A DNA stretch of 64,000 nt from Streptomonospora nanhaiensis (lineage in GTDB: Bacteria; Actinomycetota; Actinomycetes; Streptosporangiales; Streptosporangiaceae), in NCBI RefSeq assembly GCF_026642255.1, contig NZ_CP113264.1, forward strand, positions 2,480,001-2,544,000. The letters are read 5' to 3'. Shown here piece after piece: positions 17,609 to 25,074 of this stretch. Both the position numbers and the translations under genes were made by a program. The notes under the pieces were generated by a model. That model saw only the letters and a program-made list of their open reading frames with translations, was not told where the DNA came from and did no database searches. The stretch's first letter is position 1; every line of letters starts with the position of its first letter.

Positions 17609-19206
17609 CAGGGCCTCAATCCGATGTTGAGGTAGTCGAACTCGAAACCCGACTCGTGGTAGTTGAGGACGTCCCGGGACAGGCCCACCAGCCGGTCGGC
17701 GAACATCGGGGTCATCGCGCCGCCCTCGTCCACGACCATGCGCTGGGCGTCCTGGTACAGGGTGCGGCGGCGGTCCTCGTCGGCCGTGGCGCGGGCGGCG
17801 TCGAGCAGGTCGTCGAAGGCGCCGTCGGACCAGGCGGTCTCGTTGTAGGAGGAACCGCTGCGGAAGACCTGGTTGAGCAGCTGGTCGGCCGGACGCCCCG
17901 TGTACCAGTACGTCGCCATCAGCGGCTTCTGCATCCAGATCTGGGTGTAGTAGGAGTCCGCCGAGGTGTTGCGGACGGTGATGTCGATCCCGGCCTCGGC
18001 GGCGGAGTCGCGGTAGGCGAGCGCCATCGGGGTGAACACCGGGTCGTAGGCGGAGGTGTAGAGCTCCAGGCTCAGGCCCTCGTGCCCGGCCTCGGCGAGC
18101 AGGGCGCGGGCCCGGTCCGGGTCGCGTTCGAGCGCGTAGTCGGTCCAGTAGGGCGTGTCGGGCGGGACCGGGTTGTCGTTGCCCGGTACGCCGGTGCCCT
18201 GCAGGGCCACGTCGATGACGTGCTGCGGGTCGTAGGCCAGCTTCATCGCCCGGCGCACGCGCGCGTCGGTGAACGGCTCGGCCGTGGTGAGCATGGGCAG
18301 CACGTACCACTGGGCGTTGACCGAGCGCGCGATGGTCGCGCGCTCGGAGGCCTCGACGACGCGGGCGGTGGCGAAGTCCAGGTTGGTCTGCGAGATCAGG
18401 TCGACCTGGCCGGCCAGCAGCGCGTTGGTCCGCGCCTGGATGTCGGTCATCGAGAACATCTCGATGGCGTCCAGGGCGGGCCGCCCCTCCCAGTGGTCGT
18501 CGTGGGCGACGATGCGGCCCCGGCCGCCGGGGGAGAAGGAGTCGAGGCGGAAGGGCCCGGTGCCGATGCCGGTCGCGCCGATCGTGTCGCCGTCCCCGTC
18601 GGGGACGACGTAGCAGTGGTAGTTGGTGAGCAGCGCCGGGAACTCGAAGTTGGGCGTGGTCAGCTCGACCACCAGCACGCCCGGCTCGGGGGTGTGCACC
18701 CGGCCCGGGTCGACCAGCGGGCCCAGCACCGTCCCCTGCGGCGAGGCGAGGTCGGGGTCGACGATCCGGCGGAGCGTGTAGGCGGCGTCCGCGGAGGTGA
18801 AGCCGCGGCCGTCGTGGAAGCGGACCCCGTCGCGCAGCCGGAAGGTCCACACCAGACCGGCGTCGTCGGACTCCCACCCGGTGGCCAGGTCGGGCACGGT
18901 CTGCCCCTCCGCGTCCATCCGGACCAGCCGGCTGTACAGGGCGCCGAGGTACTCGTAGGCCGACAGGGAGCTGGCCGGGTCCAGGGTCTCGGCCTGCGAC
19001 GCCGGCGGCCGGGCCATCCGCAGCACGCCGCCGTCGGCCGTGGCGCCCGTGGCCGCGGCCTCCGGGAGCGCCGGCGCCGCCTGCGGACCGGACGCGGCGC
19101 AGCCGGGGAGCAGGACCGCCGCCCCGAGTACCCCGGCTCCCCCCAGCAGAGCAGTTCTGCGCGGGATCCGCGGCGGGGCGCCCTCGGCCCCCGGTGTACG
19201 CGGCAT
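17608..19206 (-). CDS. Peptide-binding lipoprotein of ABC importer (SBP family 5)
   Basis: 532 residues. The leader has a twin-arginine followed by a hydrophobic stretch and a lipobox: RIPRRTALLGGAGVLGAAVL then LPGC, with Cys36 as the acylated residue, so the protein is tethered outside the membrane, perhaps by the Tat route. The body is a cluster-C binding protein: LDPASSLSAYEYLGALYSRL, PDLATGWESDD, TFRLRDGVRFHDGRGFTSAD, typical of DppA/OppA. First gene of the six-gene operon. Ligand may be a peptide, a nickel complex or another small molecule; the CocE-type hydrolase in the same operon hints at an ester or proline-containing ligand (inference). Confidence 0.9.
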   Translation of the reverse strand: MPRTPGAEGAPPRIPRRTALLGGAGVLGAAVLLPGCAASGPQAAPALPEAAATGATADGGVLRMARPPASQAETLDPASSLSAYEYLGALYSRLVRMDAEGQTVPDLATGWESDDAGLVWTFRLRDGVRFHDGRGFTSADAAYTLRRIVDPDLASPQGTVLGPLVDPGRVHTPEPGVLVVELTTPNFEFPALLTNYHCYVVPDGDGDTIGATGIGTGPFRLDSFSPGGRGRIVAHDDHWEGRPALDAIEMFSMTDIQARTNALLAGQVDLISQTNLDFATARVVEASERATIARSVNAQWYVLPMLTTAEPFTDARVRRAMKLAYDPQHVIDVALQGTGVPGNDNPVPPDTPYWTDYALERDPDRARALLAEAGHEGLSLELYTSAYDPVFTPMALAYRDSAAEAGIDITVRNTSADSYYTQIWMQKPLMATYWYTGRPADQLLNQVFRSGSSYNETAWSDGAFDDLLDAARATADEDRRRTLYQDAQRMVVDEGGAMTPMFADRLVGLSRDVLNYHESGFEFDYLNIGLRP

Positions 19207-19236
19207 GTCTTCCCCTCCGTGGTGTGCTGCGAACGG

Positions 19237-19261
19237 ATCAATCGTTCACTGAACGATTGAT
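19237..19261. promoter_or_regulatory. Perfect 25-bp palindromic operator, probable TetR site
   Basis: Half-site ATCAATCGTTCA, a single central C, then its exact reverse complement. It lies 30 bases upstream of the binding-protein start and directly downstream of a predicted promoter (19273-19301, minus), an ideal roadblock position. The only regulator in the operon is the TetR-family protein at 11150-11821. Confidence 0.82.
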
Positions 19262-19272
19262 ACGACTCATGC

Positions 19273-19301
19273 ACGATAGAGGTCGGAAGACGATGGTTCA
19301 A
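19273..19301 (-). promoter_or_regulatory. Predicted promoter of peptide-importer operon
   Basis: On the minus strand TTGAAC (19301-19296) and TATCGT (19278-19273) are separated by 17 bases, a good housekeeping-sigma pattern. Transcription would begin near 19266, next to the palindrome at 19237-19261. Confidence 0.5.
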
Positions 19302-19631
19302 CGGGTGGTAAAGCGGGTAAACGCGAGGGGTCACGTGTGCCCGCCGACGATCACCGCAGGTCAGACGTGTCAGCGGACGGTAGGCGTTCCGCGCGCCGAC
19401 ACGGCGCCGACGCCGCGCGCACCGGCCGCCTGCACGGTGCCCACCGCCCGCCGACGGGAAGAGGCGGTGCCGTGACAGTCCGGCGGATGGGTGCCGGTGT
19501 GTTCGGGGAGCCGCGCGAGAGACCCCTTGTGCGTTCCTGCTGCCCGCTTCGTGTGGCCCGGTCGCGTGAGCGGAGCCACGACCTGGGTACCGATGGCGCG
19601 GAAGAACCCCCTGACCCGTGGCGGGAGCCGG
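19302..19631. other. Gene-free stretch between MFS gene end and importer promoter
   Basis: About 330 bases downstream of the MFS exporter gene and upstream of the importer promoter. No gene, strong terminator or repeat is apparent to me. Confidence 0.5.
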
Positions 19632-20903
19632 TCACACCGCAGCGCGCCTCGCCCCCTCCCGGAACACACGGCCGAACACCAGGGGCGCCGCCAGGAGCAG
19701 GGCCCCTCCGGCGACGAACGGCACGTGGAGCCCGAACCCTCCCAACAGGCCGCCGGTGAAGACCCCCAGGAGGACGGAGGCCTGGGCGAGGAGCATGCGG
19801 GCCATGGACGCGCGCCCCAGGATCGGCATCGGCGTCACCGCCTGGAGGATGGAGGCGGCGCTCACGGAGATCGTCGTCGCCGCCAGGCCGAACACACCGA
19901 GTGCGAGGGCTCCCACGACGACGTGGGGGAAGAGCCCCATGGTCAGCAGGACCCCGCCCCCGAGGATGTGGGCGACGATGAGCAGGAGCCCGTGGCCGCA
20001 CCACCGCCCCAGCGGGGCGCACAGGAACGAGGCCGTGAGCGCGCCGACCGCGGACAGCATCGTGTAGACCCCGAACAGTGCTTCCGGGACGTCGAGGGTC
20101 CGGGTCACGTAGAGCACCAGGATGGCCGACACCCCGCCGGTGGCGAACCCGGAGAAGGCGGCGGCCACGGCGAACCCCCGTTGGACGCGGTCGTCCCTGA
20201 CGAACCGGAGCCCGTCCAGCGCCTCGCGGGTCAGCGAGGCGCGACCGGTGTCCGGGGCCCGCTCGCCCTCGTCCTTCCCCTCCCCGCCGAGGGAACGGGC
20301 CGCGACGGCCGCGGAGAGCAGGAACAGCGCCCCCACCAGGTAGGCCCCCGCGTTGAACAGCAGAGCCGTCCCCGTGGAGAGGGCGAACAGCAGACCCGCG
20401 ATCGGGCCGCCGAGGAAGTCCGAGGCCACCACACGCGTCCCCTGCAGGCGGCTGTTGGCCCTGATCAGGAGGTTCCGCGCGACCAGCGCGGGCAGCAGCG
20501 CTCGGGCCGAGCCGTCGTGGAAGACCTCGCAGACCGCCAGGGCGAGGACGAAGAGGCACAGCCCCCAGACGGGGACCGGGCCGAACCAGGAGAGCACCGC
20601 GAGCACCCCGAGCAGCACGCAGCGCAGGAGGTTGCCGACGACCATGGCGCGACGCTTGTCGATCCGGTCGATCAGCGCCCCGGCGTGGAGGCCGAACAGC
20701 AGCCAGGGGGTGTAGGCCGCCGCGGTCAGCATCGAGACCGCGAGGGGGTCGGAGGTCAGGGCAGCGGCCATGAGCGGGAAGAGGGTCAGGAGGACGCCGT
20801 CGCCGAGATTGGCCGACGTGTGTCCGGCCCAGAAGCGGTGGAAGGCTCCCCCCAGCCCCACCGCCGGCGGATCGCCCCTGGCCTGCGAGGAGTCGATGTC
20901 CAT
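19632..20903 (-). CDS. MFS transporter, probable exporter of the peptide product
   Basis: 423 residues, about 12 membrane helices, cytoplasmic N-terminus. Pattern LIDRIDKRRAMVVGNLLRC in the loop after helix 2 is the MFS motif A region of drug/macrolide exporters (MefA/enterobactin-exporter-like). A charged central loop (~210-235, GGEGKDEGERAPDTGRASL) separates the two halves. It follows the SagB-like gene by only four bases, so it belongs to the candidate RiPP operon, and the simplest role is export of the modified peptide or self-resistance. The substrate is inferred from context only. Confidence 0.85.
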   Translation of the reverse strand: MDIDSSQARGDPPAVGLGGAFHRFWAGHTSANLGDGVLLTLFPLMAAALTSDPLAVSMLTAAAYTPWLLFGLHAGALIDRIDKRRAMVVGNLLRCVLLGVLAVLSWFGPVPVWGLCLFVLALAVCEVFHDGSARALLPALVARNLLIRANSRLQGTRVVASDFLGGPIAGLLFALSTGTALLFNAGAYLVGALFLLSAAVAARSLGGEGKDEGERAPDTGRASLTREALDGLRFVRDDRVQRGFAVAAAFSGFATGGVSAILVLYVTRTLDVPEALFGVYTMLSAVGALTASFLCAPLGRWCGHGLLLIVAHILGGGVLLTMGLFPHVVVGALALGVFGLAATTISVSAASILQAVTPMPILGRASMARMLLAQASVLLGVFTGGLLGGFGLHVPFVAGGALLLAAPLVFGRVFREGARRAAV

Positions 20904-20907
20904 GCGC

Positions 20908-22023
20908 TTACTCGAACCTGGCCTTCCGGGAGCCCTCCAGACTCATCGGCGGGTGGGAGAGGACCGCGTTGCCGTTGGCGTCCACGGCGGGGACACCGGC
21001 GGAGAGGACGTACAGCGCGGTCTCCCGGACCCCGTCGACGCCCAGCAGCTCCTCGACGGCCGAGTCGTTGAAGGCCGCGGTCTGGAAGGGGCCCAGCCCC
21101 AGCGCCGTCGCCGTCAGGACGAAGGTCTGGCCGAGGTGCCCGGAGTTCATCAGCATGACCCGGTAGGCGCGAGGATGCCGGTACTTGAAGCTCAGGCGTG
21201 GGACGACCGCGGTCAGGACCACGGAGAAGGGCGCTTCGCCCACCCCCGACTGCGAGTCGCACGCACGGGTCAGGCTGTCCCGGAACTCGCCCTCCTTGAG
21301 CAGTTCCAGGGAGTGCTCCCGGACGTTGTAGTGGTATATCCCCGGGGCGATCCCGGCTACGCCGGTGACGACCGTGTACGCCTCCAGTTCGTGACGGGCG
21401 CCGCCGGCGGGGCTGGTGCGCAGCATGAGGGCGCCGAACTGCTGGGCGTCGATGAAGTCCTTCACCCCGAAGGTCATCGCCATGAGGGTCGAGAAGACCT
21501 CCCGTCCGACAGGCGCGTCGGCGAAGTCCCGATGGGTCCTCCGCCGGTAGAGGACCTCCCGGTAGGAGCGGCCGGGATCTTCCTGGTACCGGGGGAGGAA
21601 AATCCTGTCCGCGTCCTTGTACTCCTTGAACAGGGGAGGCGACGGGTCCTTGGTGAGCTCCTCACGGATCTCGTCGGTGCTCTCCGTGAAAGGGGCGTCC
21701 CTGGTGGAGAAGTGGAACGAGAGGCCCTCCCTTCCCCAGGGCGCCCAGGCGTCGAAACCCTCTGTGCCGCCTCTTGCTCCGTCCTGCTCCTCGGATTCGA
21801 GGAATCCCAGGGAATAGAGGGAGGACGCCGCACTGTCCAGGACGTCCTCGTCCAACCCCAGTTCCTGTGCGACATCAGAAACGGACCGCAACTCGGAAAA
21901 GCTGTGGAGAACGCTCGCGGTGATCGGATCGGTGCTGATTTTCGCCTTGGTCAGAGGGTTCTTGACGAAGAAACCGGATGCATCCCAGAAGCATTCGAGG
22001 TGTTTTGCCGACCTGTACTTCAC
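20908..22023 (-). CDS. SagB/ThcOx-family flavin dehydrogenase
   Basis: 371 residues. Residues 1-80 look like a small winged-helix-type domain (SVSDVAQELGLDEDVLDSAA), a plausible leader-binding part. The nitroreductase fold follows: YRRRTHRDF near 159-167, MAMTFGV near 181, LRTSPAGGARHELEAYTVV near 201-219 and GIAPGIYHYNVREHSLE near 224-240, the typical SagB/McbC signature. FMN-dependent members oxidise azolines to azoles in peptide natural products; others have unknown chemistry. No YcaO cyclodehydratase is in this window, so classical azole formation is unproven. Start GTG at 22023 with AGGGAG eight bases upstream. The 19-residue peptide gene and a hairpin precede it on the same transcript. 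Confidence 0.87.
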   Translation of the reverse strand: MKYRSAKHLECFWDASGFFVKNPLTKAKISTDPITASVLHSFSELRSVSDVAQELGLDEDVLDSAASSLYSLGFLESEEQDGARGGTEGFDAWAPWGREGLSFHFSTRDAPFTESTDEIREELTKDPSPPLFKEYKDADRIFLPRYQEDPGRSYREVLYRRRTHRDFADAPVGREVFSTLMAMTFGVKDFIDAQQFGALMLRTSPAGGARHELEAYTVVTGVAGIAPGIYHYNVREHSLELLKEGEFRDSLTRACDSQSGVGEAPFSVVLTAVVPRLSFKYRHPRAYRVMLMNSGHLGQTFVLTATALGLGPFQTAAFNDSAVEELLGVDGVRETALYVLSAGVPAVDANGNAVLSHPPMSLEGSRKARFE

Positions 22024-22043
22024 AGTGGTGCTCCCTGTAAAAG

Positions 22044-22078
22044 GAGGAGGTCGGCCCCGCCAGGGGGCCGACCTCCTC
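22044..22078 (-). terminator. Strong hairpin between peptide gene and SagB-like gene
   Basis: AGGAGGTCGGCCCC pairs with GGGGCCGACCTCCT (15 bp with the flanking G-C, 5-base loop), followed on the minus strand by a short TTTT. As it lies between the peptide gene and the enzyme gene, it probably acts as a leaky terminator or 3' stabiliser that yields more peptide than enzyme mRNA, common in peptide natural-product operons. Confidence 0.75.
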
Positions 22079-22088
22079 TGACCGCGTG

Positions 22089-22148
22089 CTAGCTCGGGCT
22101 GAACTGGATGATGATGGTCAGCTCTTCGACGGGCTCGATCTTGATCAT
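22089..22148 (-). CDS. 19-residue putative RiPP precursor peptide
   Basis: A 20-codon gene: MIKIEPVEELTIIIQFSPS, then TAG. It has a strong ribosome site (AAGGAG, seven bases before ATG at 22148). Codon use is in keeping with coding DNA and the gap between methyltransferase and SagB-like genes is filled by nothing else. The first part (KIEPVEELTIIIQF) could be a short leader able to pair as a beta-strand with a recognition domain; the C-terminal FSPS, with two Ser and one Pro, could be the modified core. It has no Cys. The peptide is too short for most automatic gene callers. That it is the substrate of the flanking enzymes is inference. Confidence 0.72.
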   Translation of the reverse strand: MIKIEPVEELTIIIQFSPS

Positions 22149-22164
22149 GGCCTTCTCCTTAGCT

Positions 22165-22183
22165 GTTGGAACGGAGTTCCAAC
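22165..22183. repeat. Perfect inverted repeat ahead of the peptide gene
   Basis: GTTGGAAC-gga-GTTCCAAC, an 8-bp stem with a 3-base loop, between the methyltransferase stop and the ribosome site of the peptide gene. It may be an RNA processing/stability hairpin or a protein site. Confidence 0.5.
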
Positions 22184-22199
22184 TGGGGGATTTCCGCGG

Positions 22200-23003
22200 T
22201 CAAGCCACGGAATCTGTACGTCGGGCGACGTACAGAGCCTTGGGGTGTCTTCCGTCGTCCAGGCCGTCCTCCAGAGCCCCTCCGTGGAAACCGCGGACGG
22301 AGACGAACTCCAGGCCGGCGGAGGCGATGCTCGCGAGGATCCGCTCGTGCGTCAGGTGACGCAGCCGGTGCCGCGTGACGGAACGCTCCCAGAGGTCGCC
22401 CGCCACCCGCGCGAAGGAGTCCACCTCGAGGTCGATGGCCTCGCCGGGGGAGAAGTCGGCCGGCGCCAGCGGCGAGAAGGAGATGAACCCGTTGTCGGAC
22501 CTGCGGATGTTGGGAGCCTGGGAGAGCACACGGAAGGACAGCTCGGTGTTCACTTCCACGATCAGAAGGCCGTTGGGGACCAGCACACGCGCAGCCTCGG
22601 CGAAGGCCGCGTCCAGCTCCTCGTCCCCCGAGAGGTAGTGGAACACCTCGCCCGCGGAGATCGCGGCATCGAATGTCGAAGGCGGGAGGGGGAGGTCGGT
22701 CAACCCTCCGACGAGAAAATCGATCCTCCGCATCTCCTCCTTGCCCCTGGCCGCCGCCACCATCGCGGGCGAGAGGTCGACTCCGGTGACCCTGTAGCCG
22801 ATCTTCTGGAGTTCCACAGAGCTGTTTCCGGTGCCGCAGCCGAGGTCGACAAGTCGCTCTCCCGGTGCGCCGAATTCTTTCAGGAGATCGCCGAAAAGGT
22901 TCATCCAACGGTGGTAGTCGGAAGTTCTCGATGTCGCGTCATATTGGCTGGCAAGCCCTTCATAGGCTTCCAGGGGAGACGCCGAGGGGGGATGAGTGGA
23001 AAT
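22200..23003 (-). CDS. Class I SAM methyltransferase of the RiPP-like operon
   Basis: About 267 residues if begun at an ATT codon at 23003. SAM motif LVDLGCGTGNSS, followed by GVDLSPAMVAAA and FDAAISAGEVFHYL, typical of small-molecule or peptide methyltransferases. The first ATG (22904) would cut off the helix YDATSRTSDYHRW that normally precedes the SAM motif. Upstream in frame there is no ATG, GTG or TTG before a stop, but GGAGG lies six bases before ATT (23003) and a promoter lies at 23042-23070; a CTG further in is another option. First gene of the candidate RiPP operon; may methylate the peptide or its product. Confidence 0.8.
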   Translation of the reverse strand: MSTHPPSASPLEAYEGLASQYDATSRTSDYHRWMNLFGDLLKEFGAPGERLVDLGCGTGNSSVELQKIGYRVTGVDLSPAMVAAARGKEEMRRIDFLVGGLTDLPLPPSTFDAAISAGEVFHYLSGDEELDAAFAEAARVLVPNGLLIVEVNTELSFRVLSQAPNIRRSDNGFISFSPLAPADFSPGEAIDLEVDSFARVAGDLWERSVTRHRLRHLTHERILASIASAGLEFVSVRGFHGGALEDGLDDGRHPKALYVARRTDSVA

Positions 23004-23041
23004 CTTCGGCCTCCAAAATCAACCCTGAGGTTATTGAGTAA

Positions 23042-23070
23042 AAATTATGGTAGGCCCTATCTTCGGTCAA
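23042..23070 (-). promoter_or_regulatory. Predicted promoter of the RiPP-like operon
   Basis: Minus strand TTGACC (23070-23065) and TAATTT (23047-23042) with 17 bases between; an overlapping CATAAT gives an alternative -10. Transcription would start near 23035, about 30 bases ahead of the ATT start. Confidence 0.5.
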
Positions 23071-23540
23071 GGCTCTGGCCACATACGGACAGCGGGGGAA
23101 CGACGGGGCATCCAAACTGGTGATATCCGGAGAAGGGCCATGCGGCCGAGTTTTTCCAATGAAATAGGGGGCTGGTGTGGTCGGGAAAGAGGCGCTATGG
23201 GCCTGACTTGACCCCGGACAGTTGCGAAGATCCCGATAGGTCATATCCCATAACAGGATCGTCCCCTGAACCGGCGGCTCCGCGTCCGTCCCGGTTCTGC
23301 CGTGCCCGACGTCCCCCGCCGCGCGGTCGAGCCCATCGGCCGACACCCCCATCGGTTGTGGTTGCGTCGGCGGCTCGGAGGAGCAGGAGGGGCAGCGGAC
23401 GGGCGGTCATTCCGGGCACCTTCGGGACCGACACGCCACGCGCGGGCCCTACCCGAACCCCCACCTGGGGGAACCTACAGTCGGTGGCAGTCCGGCCGGT
23501 GGCCGACGGGTGTGCCGAGGGGCCGGGACAGGGGGAACGC
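23071..23540. other. Gene-free divergent region
   Basis: About 470 bases between the RiPP-like operon promoter and the O-methyltransferase gene. The half nearest the RiPP promoter is less GC-rich than its surroundings. No gene, tRNA or repeat is seen; it should hold the plus-strand promoter for the O-methyltransferase. Confidence 0.5.
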
Positions 23541-24560
23541 GTGGCCTGTGACAGGAGCGACCAGGAGCGGGCCTACGCCCTGCTCGACCTGGGCGACGAG
23601 ATCGTCCACGCCCGGGCGCTGCAGATCGCGGCCGAACTGGGCATCGCCGACCTCCTGGCTTCGGGGCCCCGCTCGTCCGAGGACCTGGCGGAGCGCACGG
23701 ACTCCGACCCCGGAGCCCTCCACCGCATGATGCGGCTGCTGGCCTCCCGCGGCCTCTTCCACGAGACCGGGCCCGGTGTCTTCGAGCTGACTGAGACGGG
23801 CGGCCCGCTCCGCTCCGATCACCCGGCGTCCGTGCGTTCCGTCCTGGCCCTGGCGGGAACGGTGGCGCCCCTGGTCCTGGGGGGAGTCCGGCACAGCCTG
23901 AGCACCGGCGAGGCCACCTTCCCCGTGGTCGCGGGGGAGCACATCTACGACTACATGGCGCACCACCCCGAACACGGCCGCCTGTTCGACGAGGCGATGC
24001 GGGAACTGACCCGGGTCGCGGCGCCCGCGGTGCTCGACGCCTACGACTTCGCGGGCGCCTCCCGCATCGTCGACGTCGGGGGCGGATCAGGGGCCCTGCT
24101 GAGCGCGGTTCTGCACCGCGAGCCCGGCGCGAGCGGGGTCGTCTTCGACACCCCCGGGGTCGCGGACTCCGCCCGGGAGAGGATCCGGAACGAGGGTTTG
24201 GCGGACCGGTGTTCGGTGGTCGGCGGGGACTTCTTCCGCGAGGTGCCGCCGGGCGGCGACCTCTACGTGCTGAAGTGGGTCCTGCACAACTGGTCCGACG
24301 AGCGCGCGACCGCCATCCTGCGCAGCTGTCGAAGGGCCATGGGCGAGGACGCGAAACTCCTTCTCATCGAGTCGGTGCTGCCGTCGGACGGCGCTCCCCA
24401 CCCGGGGAAGGCCATGGACCTGTCCATGCTCGTCCTCTCCGGTGGTCGGGAGCGCACCGAGGAGCAGTTCGCCGAACTGCTGGCCGGGGCGGACCTGGAA
24501 CTCCGACGCGTCGTCCCGACCTCTTCGCCGCACAGTCTCGTCGAGGCCGTGCCCCGCTGA
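23541..24560 (+). CDS. SAM-dependent O-methyltransferase (COMT-like)
   Basis: 339 residues: an N-terminal winged-helix dimerisation domain (~15-100, LLDLGDEIVHARALQIAAEL, LHRMMRLLASRGLF) and a Rossmann domain with RIVDVGGGSG (175-184), VFDTPGV, and the catalytic base in KWVLHNWSD (His249). This is the plant-type/actinobacterial O-methyltransferase family that decorates aromatic polyketides. GTG at 23541 is preceded by AGGGGG. It converges with the SnoaL-like and type III PKS genes, so a phenolic product of the PKS is its likely substrate (inference). Confidence 0.88.
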   Translation: MACDRSDQERAYALLDLGDEIVHARALQIAAELGIADLLASGPRSSEDLAERTDSDPGALHRMMRLLASRGLFHETGPGVFELTETGGPLRSDHPASVRSVLALAGTVAPLVLGGVRHSLSTGEATFPVVAGEHIYDYMAHHPEHGRLFDEAMRELTRVAAPAVLDAYDFAGASRIVDVGGGSGALLSAVLHREPGASGVVFDTPGVADSARERIRNEGLADRCSVVGGDFFREVPPGGDLYVLKWVLHNWSDERATAILRSCRRAMGEDAKLLLIESVLPSDGAPHPGKAMDLSMLVLSGGRERTEEQFAELLAGADLELRRVVPTSSPHSLVEAVPR

Positions 24561-24609
24561 ACCGCTCCTGTCGCGCACCGCCTCCCAACGGGGAGGGAAG
24601 ATACCGGGC

Positions 24610-25041
24610 TCAGGGTCCCTCACCGAGCCAGACCGGGGTGATGTCCACCGTGTGGAACCGCCAGGCCGTGCCCGCACGCCGGTAGGTGTTGTCGTACCAG
24701 CCGCCGACCGACCACCAGTCCGTGGGGTCGTCCGCGCTGCGCAGGTGGACGGCGTGCATGGAGGAGCGGGACGTGGCGCGGTCGCCGTCGACCTCCACCC
24801 GGTGGTTGGCGCTCAGGTGGTGGGTCCGGTGGTAGTGCCCCAGGTCGGCCTCCACGTACTCGGCCAGGCCGGCGCGGCCGCGGTGCTCCCTCCCCGGCAT
24901 GCGGAGGACCCCGTCCTCGGTGAACAGCGCCGCGTATCCGGTGAAGTCCCGGTCGTCGAGGCAGCGGACGAACTCGGCCAGCAGGTCGTAGATGTCGGCG
25001 CGGTCGAACAGCGAGCGCAGGCGCGCGGTCTCCTCGTGCAC
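24610..25041 (-). CDS. SnoaL-like (NTF2-fold) protein
   Basis: 143 residues of one NTF2-like domain: LRSLFDRADIYDLLAEFVRC (start helix), YAALFTEDGVLRMPG, AGLAEYVEADLGHYHRTHHL, VEVDGDRATSRSSMHAVHL, GGWYDNTYRR. Such proteins act as cyclases, hydroxylases or lyases for small aromatic compounds. It lies 33 bases downstream of the type III PKS on the same strand and is probably co-transcribed. The first reaction it helps is unknown. A stem-loop of CCTCCC/GGGAGG (24581-24596) separates it from the convergent O-methyltransferase. Confidence 0.85.
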   Translation of the reverse strand: MHEETARLRSLFDRADIYDLLAEFVRCLDDRDFTGYAALFTEDGVLRMPGREHRGRAGLAEYVEADLGHYHRTHHLSANHRVEVDGDRATSRSSMHAVHLRSADDPTDWWSVGGWYDNTYRRAGTAWRFHTVDITPVWLGEGP

Positions 25042-25074
25042 GGTCCCTCCCCGAGTTCGGTGCGGCGGCGCGGT

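Noticed and set aside
20908-22023. SagB-like protein as evidence for a classical azole (TOMM) cluster
   Set aside because: No YcaO cyclodehydratase is present in the window and the candidate peptide has no Cys, so that class cannot be claimed.
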